Positions 1-7,166 of a DNA stretch of 16,049 bases are shown here, piece by piece. Source of the DNA: an archaeon. GTDB lineage: Archaea; Iainarchaeota; Iainarchaeia; Iainarchaeales; Iainarchaeaceae. Numbering within the stretch: position 1 is the stretch's first letter; each line of letters starts with the position of its first letter. Under the pieces are notes generated by a model. That model did no database searches. It was not told where the DNA came from and worked only from the letters and a program-made list of their open reading frames with translations. The stretch lies in the NCBI GenBank assembly GCA_024653905.1, contig JANLGZ010000003.1, positions 1 through 16,049 on the forward strand, in the 5' to 3' direction. The translations under genes and the position numbers were made by a program.

Positions 1-1573
1 GGGCAATATTTCCGAAATCATCTTTGGCATATATTTTGATACTCCATATTCCTGCAGGGTCCAATGAAAACGATCTATAAGAATAATTAAAATTACCAAA
101 TTTATCAAGTTCTTGTTTTGTTTCGAAAATAATTTCCCCTTCATTCTCTGCAGTTATTGTTACTTCTGCAATTACAGGATTAGATTTTCTGGAAATAACC
201 CCTGTTATTACTAACGAATCTGTAACAATGAATTCTTCCTTATTGGTATTCAGAATTGTTTCCAGCAAAGGAATTACATTCAACTGCATATATTTTTTCT
301 GCAAACCATCGCTGATTTCTATTGATTCAACTTTTTCTTCAGAAGGGGCTGTGAAACTATTTCCGTATACCCCATCGTTGGGGTTTTTGTCATTGTGTTT
401 GCCATCATCAAATAATTCTGCAGTTCCAAAAAAACCAGTAGCGGTTACTTTTTTTCCTATGCCCGCATTAACAATAATATTAAAGTCTTCTTCCAGATTC
501 AAATAACTTCCAAATTTTGGTTTTATGATTTCTAAGGTATTTCCTGCACAATCATCCATGCAGGTTTCTCCTTGTTCGCACAAATCATTCCCGCAGCAGT
601 TTACTGAAACTGAAATACTGCAATTCGTTCCGACGCATTCATTTATTGTGCATGCTTTCTCGGTTATTGTTCCTTCAAAAGGCTCATTTACGCAGGAGGC
701 AAAACAAGTATCAGAATACTTACAAATATCTTTGGTTTTAGGGTTATTGTCATCACAATCAGAATTTACAGAACAAATCGGGTTACAGGTTATAGAACCG
801 CATTCTGCATTGCAGGTACCTGAATTTTTGCAAACATCTATTGTGAGAGGGTTTTCATCAGCACAATCAAGGCCATTAATGCATGCTGGTTCGCAGGTAC
901 TATAAGAACAGGAAGATGAGCAGGTGCCTGGGTTGTTGCACGTATCCTGAGTAAAAGGGTCCTTGTCATCGCAGGACAGGTTCTCTTTGCAGATAACATT
1001 TGCAAAATCACACTGGTTCAGAAAAAGCAATGCAGTTGAAGAAATCCCAATTGCTTTGAAAGTTTCACCAGAATCTGAAGTCCACTCTGATTTACCAGAT
1101 AAATTACCTTCATCAAGAATTATTTTTCCATCTTCAAGTTTTAAAACTAATTTAAGTCTGCTTCCAGGCGCTAAAGTATATGCCTGCTCCAAAGTTACTT
1201 TAGATTCATTTTTTCCTGAATCTAAAACTCCTGTTGCAATTAATTTATTGTCAACAGAATTAGGATTATATTCATAAAGTTCCCAAATAAGCGGTTTTGA
1301 AGAATCGATATTATTCGCCCAGAACGTTATACCTGTATGAAGTTGCAATCCGTTCGAAAAAGAAGTTGTGTACCACGTTCCTAAAACTCCTTTTTCATCA
1401 GGCAAAAAAACGGTTTTGCTTGAAGATACATTAGGAGGATTGGCAGTCATAAAATTGTTTTGAGTCCCTTCAAAAAGACTGGTAAAATCATCACCCCTTA
1501 ACCAATAACTGTTACTTGTAGCCATTGATGCGGTAGCAAAAAGAATTACAAACAATAACCACGCATTTCTCAT
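1..1573 (-). CDS. Cys-rich Ig-like surface protein, paralog of its upstream neighbour; C-terminus missing
   Basis: An open minus-strand frame starts at ATG 1573-1571 and runs without a stop to the window edge (524 codons read). Residues 1-19 are a hydrophobic signal peptide. Residues about 20-190 form a beta-rich N-terminal domain. Residues 195-294 hold three Cys-rich units of the form CDD-x4-T-x-D-x-C...G-x-C-x3-C. A CCGNDLCEQGETC motif follows at about 326-338. Ig-like domains begin at about 347 and include ATGFFGT and DDGKHNDKNPNDGVYG. The same order and several of the same strings occur in the complete protein just upstream, so the two are tandem paralogs. The start overlaps that gene's stop as ATGA, and AAGGT lies 7 bases before it, so the two genes are probably translated together. 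By analogy the missing end probably carries a membrane anchor. The ligand or binding partner is unknown. Confidence 0.85.
   Translation of the reverse strand, partial: MRNAWLLFVILFATASMATSNSYWLRGDDFTSLFEGTQNNFMTANPPNVSSSKTVFLPDEKGVLGTWYTTSFSNGLQLHTGITFWANNIDSSKPLIWELYEYNPNSVDNKLIATGVLDSGKNESKVTLEQAYTLAPGSRLKLVLKLEDGKIILDEGNLSGKSEWTSDSGETFKAIGISSTALLFLNQCDFANVICKENLSCDDKDPFTQDTCNNPGTCSSSCSYSTCEPACINGLDCADENPLTIDVCKNSGTCNAECGSITCNPICSVNSDCDDNNPKTKDICKYSDTCFASCVNEPFEGTITEKACTINECVGTNCSISVSVNCCGNDLCEQGETCMDDCAGNTLEIIKPKFGSYLNLEEDFNIIVNAGIGKKVTATGFFGTAELFDDGKHNDKNPNDGVYGNSFTAPSEEKVESIEISDGLQKKYMQLNVIPLLETILNTNKEEFIVTDSLVITGVISRKSNPVIAEVTITAENEGEIIFETKQELDKFGNFNYSYRSFSLDPAGIWSIKIYAKDDFGNIA
692..991 (-). 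repeat. Protein-level Cys-rich repeats in the truncated paralog (3 units)
   Basis: Residues 195-294 of the truncated protein repeat a unit of roughly 32 residues: C-x4-(S/D)-C-(D/A)-D-x5-T-x-D-x-C-x3-G-x-C-x3-C. The regular cysteines suggest disulfide-stabilised small domains outside the cell. The Asp-rich CDD...D spacing could bind calcium, which is inference. The repeat is diverged at DNA level and shows only in translation. Confidence 0.7.
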
Positions 1574-4500
1574 TTTTTTACCTTCGAAGCCATTTGTTTT
1601 ATGGTTTCTCTGATGTCCAGCAGTTTTGTTTCATATTTTTCCATCTGCACATCATAGGTTTGCTTGTCCATTGTCCCTTCAATAAAATACTGTGTCTGGA
1701 TTCCTTTGATTGTTTCCAAAACCTGTTTCTCCTTGTTTTGCAAAGCGTTTATTCCAAACCTTTTTTTGAGTAAGCCATAACCAAAAACAAATGTTATAAT
1801 TGACGCAAGCAAAAACAGCCCAATGCTTGTTCCGTAAATTCTTAAATAATAAAGATAAGAAATTCCTGAAATATCAACTGAAATCGTTTCCTTTGCGGTA
1901 TTATTAAAACCGTCATCAAGATTAATTGAAATCACAACTGCCCCTTCATCAGTTGTTTTCACCAGATAGGTGCCTTCATAAACTCCGTTTCCTATACCTT
2001 TTAATTCAACTGTTTCATTTCCGATGATACTTGAAATAGATTCTGCCACCATAGGAGTGCCGTCTTCATAAGCAGCATAAATTTTTACTTTTATTTCTTC
2101 CCCTGCCAAAAAATTATTTCTTTTTGGTTCAAGGATTTCTAAATTTATTTTTGTTTCCGTAACCGTTATACTTGTTTCCGCAGAACCTTGTTTGTTCTGT
2201 TTTTGTGCAGTGATATCTATGCTCAAATCACCATTGCGAGTTTGGTAAGGTATTTTAAAAGAACCAACGTATTCCGAAGAATCGTTTTCTGCAAACGAAA
2301 ATTTCAAACCGTCCACTGTTTCCCCTTCTACAACCGCTTCTGAAACACGATTGCCTTCAATGTCTTTTATAATTACCTGAATTTGTGCTTCTGTTGCTTT
2401 TGCAAAAACCGTGTTATTGGAATCCATAATTTCGACAACCAAAAAGTTAGTGGCATCTGGACTTAACACTTTGATTGTTTTTTCAAAAACCCCAATGTTT
2501 CCATTTTCATCAGTCGCTTTAAGGATAAGGGTATAATCTCCAGCTTCATTAATCAGAGTTGTTCTGTAATTAGAAGAAAAGTTTCCATTGGCAGAATTAA
2601 AATCCTGATGCAGTAAAATTTCCCTGTTCAAAGACAAATTCAAATCAATCGGCAGATTCAGGAGTTTATTTTTTTTTGTTAGTTTTCCGCTAATAGGAAT
2701 ATTATCCCCTAGAACAAAAAATTCTTTTTCAAAATCAACTGAAAAACTGAGTTTTGGAACAACATTAAGAAACATTGTTTTTTCACGTTTGACTCCTCCG
2801 AGTTCAACAACAAAAACCACAGGATACAATTTTTTTTCAGTGGCAGTATCAATAGTAATAAAATTCGCATAAATATTATCATTTCTTGTCTCATCATCGT
2901 GTTTGCCGTCATTTAAAAGAGGGATTGTTCCAAAAAATCCTGTTGCTTTTACGCTTGCATCTTTGACTTTTTCTCCATCAACAATTATTGTGGCTTTTAA
3001 ATGAACAGTTTCTCCGCGGACATAAAAAGTATCAGGGAAAGACGCATCAATATCTATATTCTGCGGAACACAATCTGTTGAACATGTGAAATAATTTTCT
3101 CCTGATTCACACCTGTTGTTTCCACAAACCCCGAGTTTTATTGTGTTTTTACATGAATTTCCTATGCATGCCAATTCATACACATCGGAAATGCTTCCCT
3201 CACAAACGCCACAATCTGAAGGCGCCGAGCATTTTGTCTCGCCAGCATCACAAACGCCATTTCCGACATTTGGAAGATTTGTACAAACAGCAGTGCATCT
3301 CCCTGCACCTGCACAAACATCTGTTGTTGCTGAATCACCGTCATCACAATCAGGATTAGAAGAACAAATAGGATTACAGGAATTGTAAACACAGCTTGCA
3401 TTACATAAACCTGCATTTGCACAGAAATCAGTGGTTAAAGAAGCATCGTCATCACACGCATCATTATTGGAACAGGCAATACTACACTGAGTATTTTCAC
3501 AATAAGAAGAACTAACCCCTGGGTTTACACAAACATCAGTGGTTATGTCACTTTTATCATTACACGCAGAATCTGAACTGCAGATTATTTCCGCAGTATA
3601 ATTGGTATTTGCATCAGGAATATTTGTCTCCATAACAGGAGTATCTGTAACTGTTGTGTCAGTAGTGTTTGTGTCAGGAATATTTCCAGAATCTGTGTAA
3701 CTGCATAAAGCAGAACAGGTTCCTGCATTAGAACATACCCCATTAATTCCGGAAGTGCACGCAAAATCAGAAACACATGCAATTGAACACGCAGTGTTTG
3801 AACAGGAGGAACTTTCGGTTCCTGCATTTAAACATGAATCAGAGGTAAGGCTGTTTGAATCATCACAATCGGAATTAGAAGAGCAGGTTATTACCACGCT
3901 GGAATTAATGTTTCTGCAAACTGAATTACAACCCCCTGCATTACTGCAGGTGTCGGTGGTTGACGCAACAGAATCATCACAGGAAATGTTTGAAGTACAC
4001 GCAATAGAACAGCTCCCAGTAGAATTGAAAAGTAGAAAAGCTGCATTGCTTACCTCATTTAAAGTGTATGAAAATCCGCTTGAGGAATTATATACTATCT
4101 GATTACTTGCTGAACCTTCATCAAGGCGGGCGGTTATTGTTCCTCCGCCTGAATCAGCAGTGTATTCCAAAACCAGTTTTGCTCTGTGGCCTGTTACAAA
4201 TGTGTATGAAGAAATATTAGCAAAAGTTTCATGCGGAGAAGGGGTTGTCGGAAGCGTGTACCAGCTTGACTGAACAACTAAAACGCTTGAATTAGTATCA
4301 GGAGTATAATCATAAATAGTCCAGCGGTATTTTCCTGTATCTCCAGAAATTCCAATGCTTGAAAAGTAAAGATAAGCAGAACCAGAAACAGGAATATTGG
4401 CAGTTTCCAATTCAGTAAACCAGCTTTCTAATTCATGTATTCCAACAACTGTTGTTTTGGAAAGAATTGTTAGTGTTGAAGTTGCATTCGGAGCAGTACT

Positions 4501-4641
4501 GCTTAGTTCGTAATACACCACAGAATTAACAGATTCTGTTTTTGATGCTCCGCGCAGATAAACTGCATCTACTCCAAGTACGGCAGGAAATAATAGTAAA
4601 AATGAAATTGCCAAAGTTAAGTATACTAATTTCTTATTCAT
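1570..4641 (-). CDS. Membrane-anchored Cys-rich, Ig-like surface protein (1023 aa)
   Basis: Residues 1-24 are a signal peptide. Residues 25-205 form a beta-rich domain with many N-x-S/T sequons. Residues 211-453 hold about six Cys-rich units (CDD-x5-T-x-D-x-C type), split by a Thr/Asp/Asn-rich linker at about 318-350. Two CGNNRCESGEN-type motifs lie at 464-478 and 506-524. Residues about 527-925 look like several Ig-like beta domains, including a segment with ATGFFGT and NDGKHDD. A transmembrane helix spans about 932-958, and a charged helical tail of about 65 residues should face the cytoplasm. The tail carries a hairpin-like motif at 985-1007. The protein therefore appears exported and anchored at its C-terminus, with a long ectodomain suited to adhesion or envelope structure; no family assigns a precise function. 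The ATG is preceded by a partial AGGTT site and a TATA box with an abutting palindrome. The downstream paralog overlaps by 4 bases. Confidence 0.88.
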   Translation of the reverse strand: MNKKLVYLTLAISFLLLFPAVLGVDAVYLRGASKTESVNSVVYYELSSTAPNATSTLTILSKTTVVGIHELESWFTELETANIPVSGSAYLYFSSIGISGDTGKYRWTIYDYTPDTNSSVLVVQSSWYTLPTTPSPHETFANISSYTFVTGHRAKLVLEYTADSGGGTITARLDEGSASNQIVYNSSSGFSYTLNEVSNAAFLLFNSTGSCSIACTSNISCDDSVASTTDTCSNAGGCNSVCRNINSSVVITCSSNSDCDDSNSLTSDSCLNAGTESSSCSNTACSIACVSDFACTSGINGVCSNAGTCSALCSYTDSGNIPDTNTTDTTVTDTPVMETNIPDANTNYTAEIICSSDSACNDKSDITTDVCVNPGVSSSYCENTQCSIACSNNDACDDDASLTTDFCANAGLCNASCVYNSCNPICSSNPDCDDGDSATTDVCAGAGRCTAVCTNLPNVGNGVCDAGETKCSAPSDCGVCEGSISDVYELACIGNSCKNTIKLGVCGNNRCESGENYFTCSTDCVPQNIDIDASFPDTFYVRGETVHLKATIIVDGEKVKDASVKATGFFGTIPLLNDGKHDDETRNDNIYANFITIDTATEKKLYPVVFVVELGGVKREKTMFLNVVPKLSFSVDFEKEFFVLGDNIPISGKLTKKNKLLNLPIDLNLSLNREILLHQDFNSANGNFSSNYRTTLINEAGDYTLILKATDENGNIGVFEKTIKVLSPDATNFLVVEIMDSNNTVFAKATEAQIQVIIKDIEGNRVSEAVVEGETVDGLKFSFAENDSSEYVGSFKIPYQTRNGDLSIDITAQKQNKQGSAETSITVTETKINLEILEPKRNNFLAGEEIKVKIYAAYEDGTPMVAESISSIIGNETVELKGIGNGVYEGTYLVKTTDEGAVVISINLDDGFNNTAKETISVDISGISYLYYLRIYGTSIGLFLLASIITFVFGYGLLKKRFGINALQNKEKQVLETIKGIQTQYFIEGTMDKQTYDVQMEKYETKLLDIRETIKQMASKVKK
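3283..4011 (-). repeat. Protein-level Cys-rich repeats in the complete paralog (about 6 units)
   Basis: Residues 211-453 of the 1023-residue protein contain units starting near 211, 253, 286, 354, 386 and 422. The units are about 30-35 residues long, with conserved Cys spacing and CDD...TxDxC cores. One unit (about 286-313) has lost the Asp pair. A low-complexity Thr/Asp linker separates the first three units from the last three. Unit number differs from the truncated paralog (three), as expected for repeat gain or loss. Confidence 0.75.
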
Positions 4642-4661
4642 AAGAATAACCTGCCCGAAAA

Positions 4662-4692
4662 ACCTTCTAATATTATAATATTAGTATATAAA
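4662..4692 (-). promoter_or_regulatory. TATA box with abutting 18-bp palindrome upstream of the surface-protein pair
   Basis: On the minus strand TTTATATA (4692-4685) is a good archaeal TATA box. Transcription should start near 4662, about 20 bases before the ATG at 4641. CTAATATTATAATATTAG (4667-4684) is a perfect 18-bp palindrome between the TATA box and the predicted start site. This is where archaeal repressors commonly bind. The AT-only core means chance cannot be excluded. Confidence 0.5.
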
Positions 4693-4713
4693 TAATTAGA
4701 GTATCCCCAAAAA

Positions 4714-6069
4714 TCAGGCTTCTTTTATAAGTTCTTCAACCTCGGGCATTATAACTGATTTTATCTCTTCTAAGTTCTGCTTTGTTTTTGCTTCAAAACG
4801 TAAAATTATTTTAGATTGCGTATTACTCTGCCTAACAAGCGCCCAGCCATAATCAAAAATAATTCTGATTCCATCTATTGTAACCGATTTTGGATATAAT
4901 TTTTTGTACTTATCAGTCATTGCTTTAACAACAATTCCTTTTTTGTTATCTGGACATTCAACCCGGTATTCCGGCGAGGAAACATATTCAGGCATTTGTC
5001 CCACAATTTCACTGAGTTTTTTGCCGGAATGCGAAACAATTTCTAATATTTTCGCCGCAGCTAATAATGCGTCATCAAAACCGTACCAGTTTTCCGTAAA
5101 AAACATGTGCCCTGACATTTCCCCCGCAAGAACTGCATTTTCTTCTTTCATTTTTGCTTTGATTAAAGAGTGACCAGTTTTCCACATTATAGGAACCCCG
5201 CCTTTTTTCCGAATCCATTCATCCAACGACTGCGAACATTTAACCTCAAAAATAATTTTCGAACCAGGTTTTCTTTTCAATAAATCCTCTGAAAAAACTC
5301 CAAGAAGCTTATCCCCATAAATCAAGTTTCCTTTTTCGTCTAAAACCCCAATCCTATCAACATCGCCATCAAAAGCAATTCCTAAATCTGCTTTTTCTTC
5401 CAGGACTTTTTTCTTCAAATCCAGAACATTTTTTTCCTGCACAGGATCAGGCTGGTGATTTGGAAAAGAAGAATCTTTTTCACAAAATAAGCAGATTGGA
5501 TCAAGACCGAGCTGTTTCAGAAGTTTCGGCGCTAATTCAGAAGCCATTGCATTACCCGCATCAATAACAACTTTAAGTTTTTTCACAATTTTTACATTCG
5601 AAACAATTTCATCCAAATAAATATCATCCAAAAATTTCTCTTCTATTGTTCCTTCACCAACAGCAAATTTTCCTGATTCGGCAACCTTATAAATTTCCTG
5701 AATCTTTTCTCCGTAAATTGCTTCTTTGCCGATTAAAACTTTAAAACCATTAAATTCAGGAGGATTATGAGAAGCAGTAACGCTTATGCCACCATCCATA
5801 TCAAGCTTATGAACAGCATAATACAAAAGCGGAGTCGGGATTTCACCAATAAAAATAATGTTAATTCCCGTACTAAGAATTCCTTTCTTTAATGCTTCAA
5901 AGATTCGCGGACCTGAAATCCTATTATCTTTTCCCAGAACCACAACCGAACCGCCATTGTTATGTATAAGTGTTCCGTATGCTTTGCCTATAAGTTCTGC
6001 ATCAGTATCAGGAAGTTCTGTATCAGCAATACCTCTGATATCATATTCTCTAAAAATTTCTGGGTTCAT
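4714..6069 (-). CDS. manB: Phosphomannomutase/phosphoglucomutase (AlgC/ManB type)
   Basis: This is an alpha-D-phosphohexomutase of 451 residues, a normal length for the family. It interconverts the 6-phosphate and 1-phosphate of mannose or glucose in the cytoplasm, supplying precursors for nucleotide sugars. All four signature loops are present. The phosphoserine loop is TASHNP with Ser100. The metal loop is DGDVDR with Asp234, Asp236 and Asp238. The sugar-binding loop is GEMSGH (316-321). The C-terminal phosphate-binding loop is RQSNTQS (413-419). The N-terminus (IFREYDIRG) and the KTGHSLIK...GEMSGH stretch resemble the bifunctional AlgC enzyme more than phosphoglucosamine mutase, but substrate choice is inferred. 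No ribosome binding site precedes the ATG, and a TATA box lies 27 bases upstream, so a leaderless mRNA is likely. The neighbouring exported proteins with N-x-S/T sequons suggest a role in surface glycosylation, which is inference. Confidence 0.93.
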   Translation of the reverse strand: MNPEIFREYDIRGIADTELPDTDAELIGKAYGTLIHNNGGSVVVLGKDNRISGPRIFEALKKGILSTGINIIFIGEIPTPLLYYAVHKLDMDGGISVTASHNPPEFNGFKVLIGKEAIYGEKIQEIYKVAESGKFAVGEGTIEEKFLDDIYLDEIVSNVKIVKKLKVVIDAGNAMASELAPKLLKQLGLDPICLFCEKDSSFPNHQPDPVQEKNVLDLKKKVLEEKADLGIAFDGDVDRIGVLDEKGNLIYGDKLLGVFSEDLLKRKPGSKIIFEVKCSQSLDEWIRKKGGVPIMWKTGHSLIKAKMKEENAVLAGEMSGHMFFTENWYGFDDALLAAAKILEIVSHSGKKLSEIVGQMPEYVSSPEYRVECPDNKKGIVVKAMTDKYKKLYPKSVTIDGIRIIFDYGWALVRQSNTQSKIILRFEAKTKQNLEEIKSVIMPEVEELIKEA

Positions 6070-6090
6070 GCTTAGAATAAATGATTAAAG

Positions 6091-6115
6091 TTTTTTATAA
6101 ACACTAGTTTTAAAT
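6091..6115. promoter_or_regulatory. Divergent promoter region (manB and HTH gene)
   Basis: The 68-bp gap between divergent genes is AT-rich. TTTTTTATAAAC (6091-6102) reads as GTTTATAAAA on the minus strand, centred 27 bases before the mutase ATG, so that mRNA is probably leaderless. On the plus strand the same box would start transcription about 16 bases before the HTH ATG. TTTTAAAT (6108-6115), centred about 26 bases before that ATG, would make it leaderless. Neither gene has a ribosome binding site. Confidence 0.5.
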
Positions 6116-6137
6116 TTCCAAAAACCGTAATTTTTCA

Positions 6138-6890
6138 ATGCACAAACCGAATAAACCAGCAAACCTGTATACTCCTGCTGCAAAAAAAGTTGATGAATAT
6201 CTGGCAAACCCGCAAAATAAAAGAGCAGTCACTTTGAAAGAAGGCAAATCATTTAACCCGTTTTATAGTGTTAGCCCTGTTTTTGGTGCATCCAAAAAAA
6301 AATCGCAACTTTTTTTGAAAGGTATGCACCAACTGATTGAAAGTTATATGATTGATCATCCTGGGCAACGTGTCCCTTCAACTGAAATAGCTAAAAAATT
6401 TGGGTGTGAAAGAAATACAGTAATAGGCATAGCCCGTAAAATTGGAGCCAGCCATGGCCATCCGAAAAGAGTTCAGGGGGGAGCCAACATGACTCTTACT
6501 CCAAAAGCATACGAAATTATTCATACCTCTTATAAAAACACACAACCAGGAGGAAAGGTCAATCTTTGGAATGTTATAAAGGAAATTGCGATGACTACTG
6601 GAGAAGTAGTGTCAGTATCATCTGTTACAAAACACATTAAAATTCATGAAAAAAATGAAAACAAAGGAATTGGACTAACAGTTGGGCATAAAGGACTATT
6701 TACATTTAGCATAGCAGATATCCAGGAAGCTTTGAGGAAGGAAGGAATAAGATTTCTTACTGCAAAAAGAGGCCGTGCAGATAGAGAAGCAGAATTAGCG
6801 GCACTAACCCATATTAAGGAATTATTAACCTTAAGTCCAGATGAACTCAGGGAATATTTGCATCAACAAAAACAAAAAAAATCTAAATAA
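6138..6890 (+). CDS. Putative helix-turn-helix DNA-binding protein, function unknown
   Basis: This 250-residue basic protein matches no family I can name. Residues 79-103 (VPSTEIAKKFGCERNTVIGI...) have the spacing of a helix-turn-helix: helix, turn at Gly89, then a recognition helix ending in ARKIG. A second helical segment (about 139-170, with SSVTKHIKIH) could be another DNA-binding helix pair. The C-terminal third (about 192-250) is helical and charged and ends in a Gln/Lys-rich tail. There is no signal peptide or membrane helix, so it is cytoplasmic. It stands alone, divergent from the sugar mutase with a 68-bp shared control region, so it could regulate that gene or itself. This is speculative. 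The ATG at 6138 has TATA-like boxes upstream and no ribosome binding site. Other possibilities are a replication or recombination accessory protein or a mobile-element remnant. Confidence 0.75.
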   Translation: MHKPNKPANLYTPAAKKVDEYLANPQNKRAVTLKEGKSFNPFYSVSPVFGASKKKSQLFLKGMHQLIESYMIDHPGQRVPSTEIAKKFGCERNTVIGIARKIGASHGHPKRVQGGANMTLTPKAYEIIHTSYKNTQPGGKVNLWNVIKEIAMTTGEVVSVSSVTKHIKIHEKNENKGIGLTVGHKGLFTFSIADIQEALRKEGIRFLTAKRGRADREAELAALTHIKELLTLSPDELREYLHQQKQKKSK

Positions 6891-6932
6891 ACCAATTTAA
6901 AATAAATTCAGAATAAGGCGAAGTTTCAAAGA

Positions 6933-6954
6933 GAATAGCAAGCTATTCCCTTTT
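6933..6954 (+). terminator. Small hairpin followed by TTTT, weak terminator candidate
   Basis: GAATAGC-AA-GCTATTC (6933-6948) is a perfect 7-bp inverted repeat that would fold as a 6-bp stem with a CAAG loop. CC and TTTT follow (to 6954). It lies about 43 bases after the HTH gene stop. The short T run makes termination uncertain, and it could instead be a protein-binding site. Confidence 0.3.
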
Positions 6955-7047
6955 ACGCTTCAATGGTGTTGTGTTCAAAACAAAATATGATTCCGAAGAA
7001 CTAATCTTGTTTCCCCACAGCACCAATAAAGATAACGCCCAACTCAT
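6943..7047 (-). CDS. Doubtful 34-aa small ORF
   Basis: Minus-strand ATG 7047-7045 to TAG 6945-6943 encodes 34 residues beginning MSWALSLLVLWGN, a short hydrophobic stretch, and ending in a basic KRKRE tail. The frame stays open for about 28 codons upstream of this ATG without another ATG. The stop falls inside the 6933-6948 hairpin. No ribosome binding site or promoter supports it. It could be a remnant of a larger gene or chance. Confidence 0.15.
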   Translation of the reverse strand: MSWALSLLVLWGNKISSSESYFVLNTTPLKRKRE

Positions 7048-7137
7048 AAATAACTTTTTGTTGTTCTGATTTTGAACCCGATAAAGCAATAAAAAGCTGA
7101 AATCCGAACCGTTATTTTTTTCACAAACCCATCATTC

Positions 7138-7150
7138 TTTTAATACTTTT
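7138..7150 (+). promoter_or_regulatory. TATA-like box of the coaE-coaD operon
   Basis: TTTTAATACTTTT is centred about 24 bases before the coaE ATG at 7167. No ribosome binding site is present in between (TTAATTTTCTT precedes the ATG). The layout fits a leaderless archaeal transcript. Confidence 0.4.
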
Positions 7151-7166
7151 AACAATTAATTTTCTT

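Larger units (their letters stand above)
6891..7166. other. 276-bp gap between HTH gene and coaE, no confident gene
   Basis: This stretch holds the hairpin near 6940, a TATA-like box near 7143 and a minus-strand frame of about 62 sense codons, from roughly 7128 down to the TAG at 6945-6943. That frame has no clear ribosome binding site and only one ATG (7047). Its base composition is less AT-biased in the middle (6960-7110) than the flanking spacer, so it may be a repeat unit, a small RNA or a decayed gene. I see no tRNA-like structure. Confidence 0.4.

Noticed and set aside
525..1277. Two long plus-strand open frames
   Set aside because: They are antisense to the Cys-rich repeats of the truncated surface protein, with no promoter or ribosome binding site. 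The minus frame continues through both with clear domain structure.
3283..4011. Regularly spaced similar DNA segments suggestive of a CRISPR array
   Set aside because: The periodic similarity follows codons of a Cys-rich protein repeat, copies are diverged, spacing varies and there are no identical repeats with unique spacers.
3116..4102. Several overlapping plus- and minus-strand frames inside the 1023-residue gene
   Set aside because: They arise from the repetitive codons of the Cys-rich units read in other frames. None shows a recognisable motif.
4714..6069. Phosphoglucosamine mutase (GlmM)
   Set aside because: The N-terminal IFREYDIRG and the GEMSGH loop with its surroundings resemble AlgC-type phosphomannomutase/phosphoglucomutase more closely, although substrate cannot be proven from sequence.
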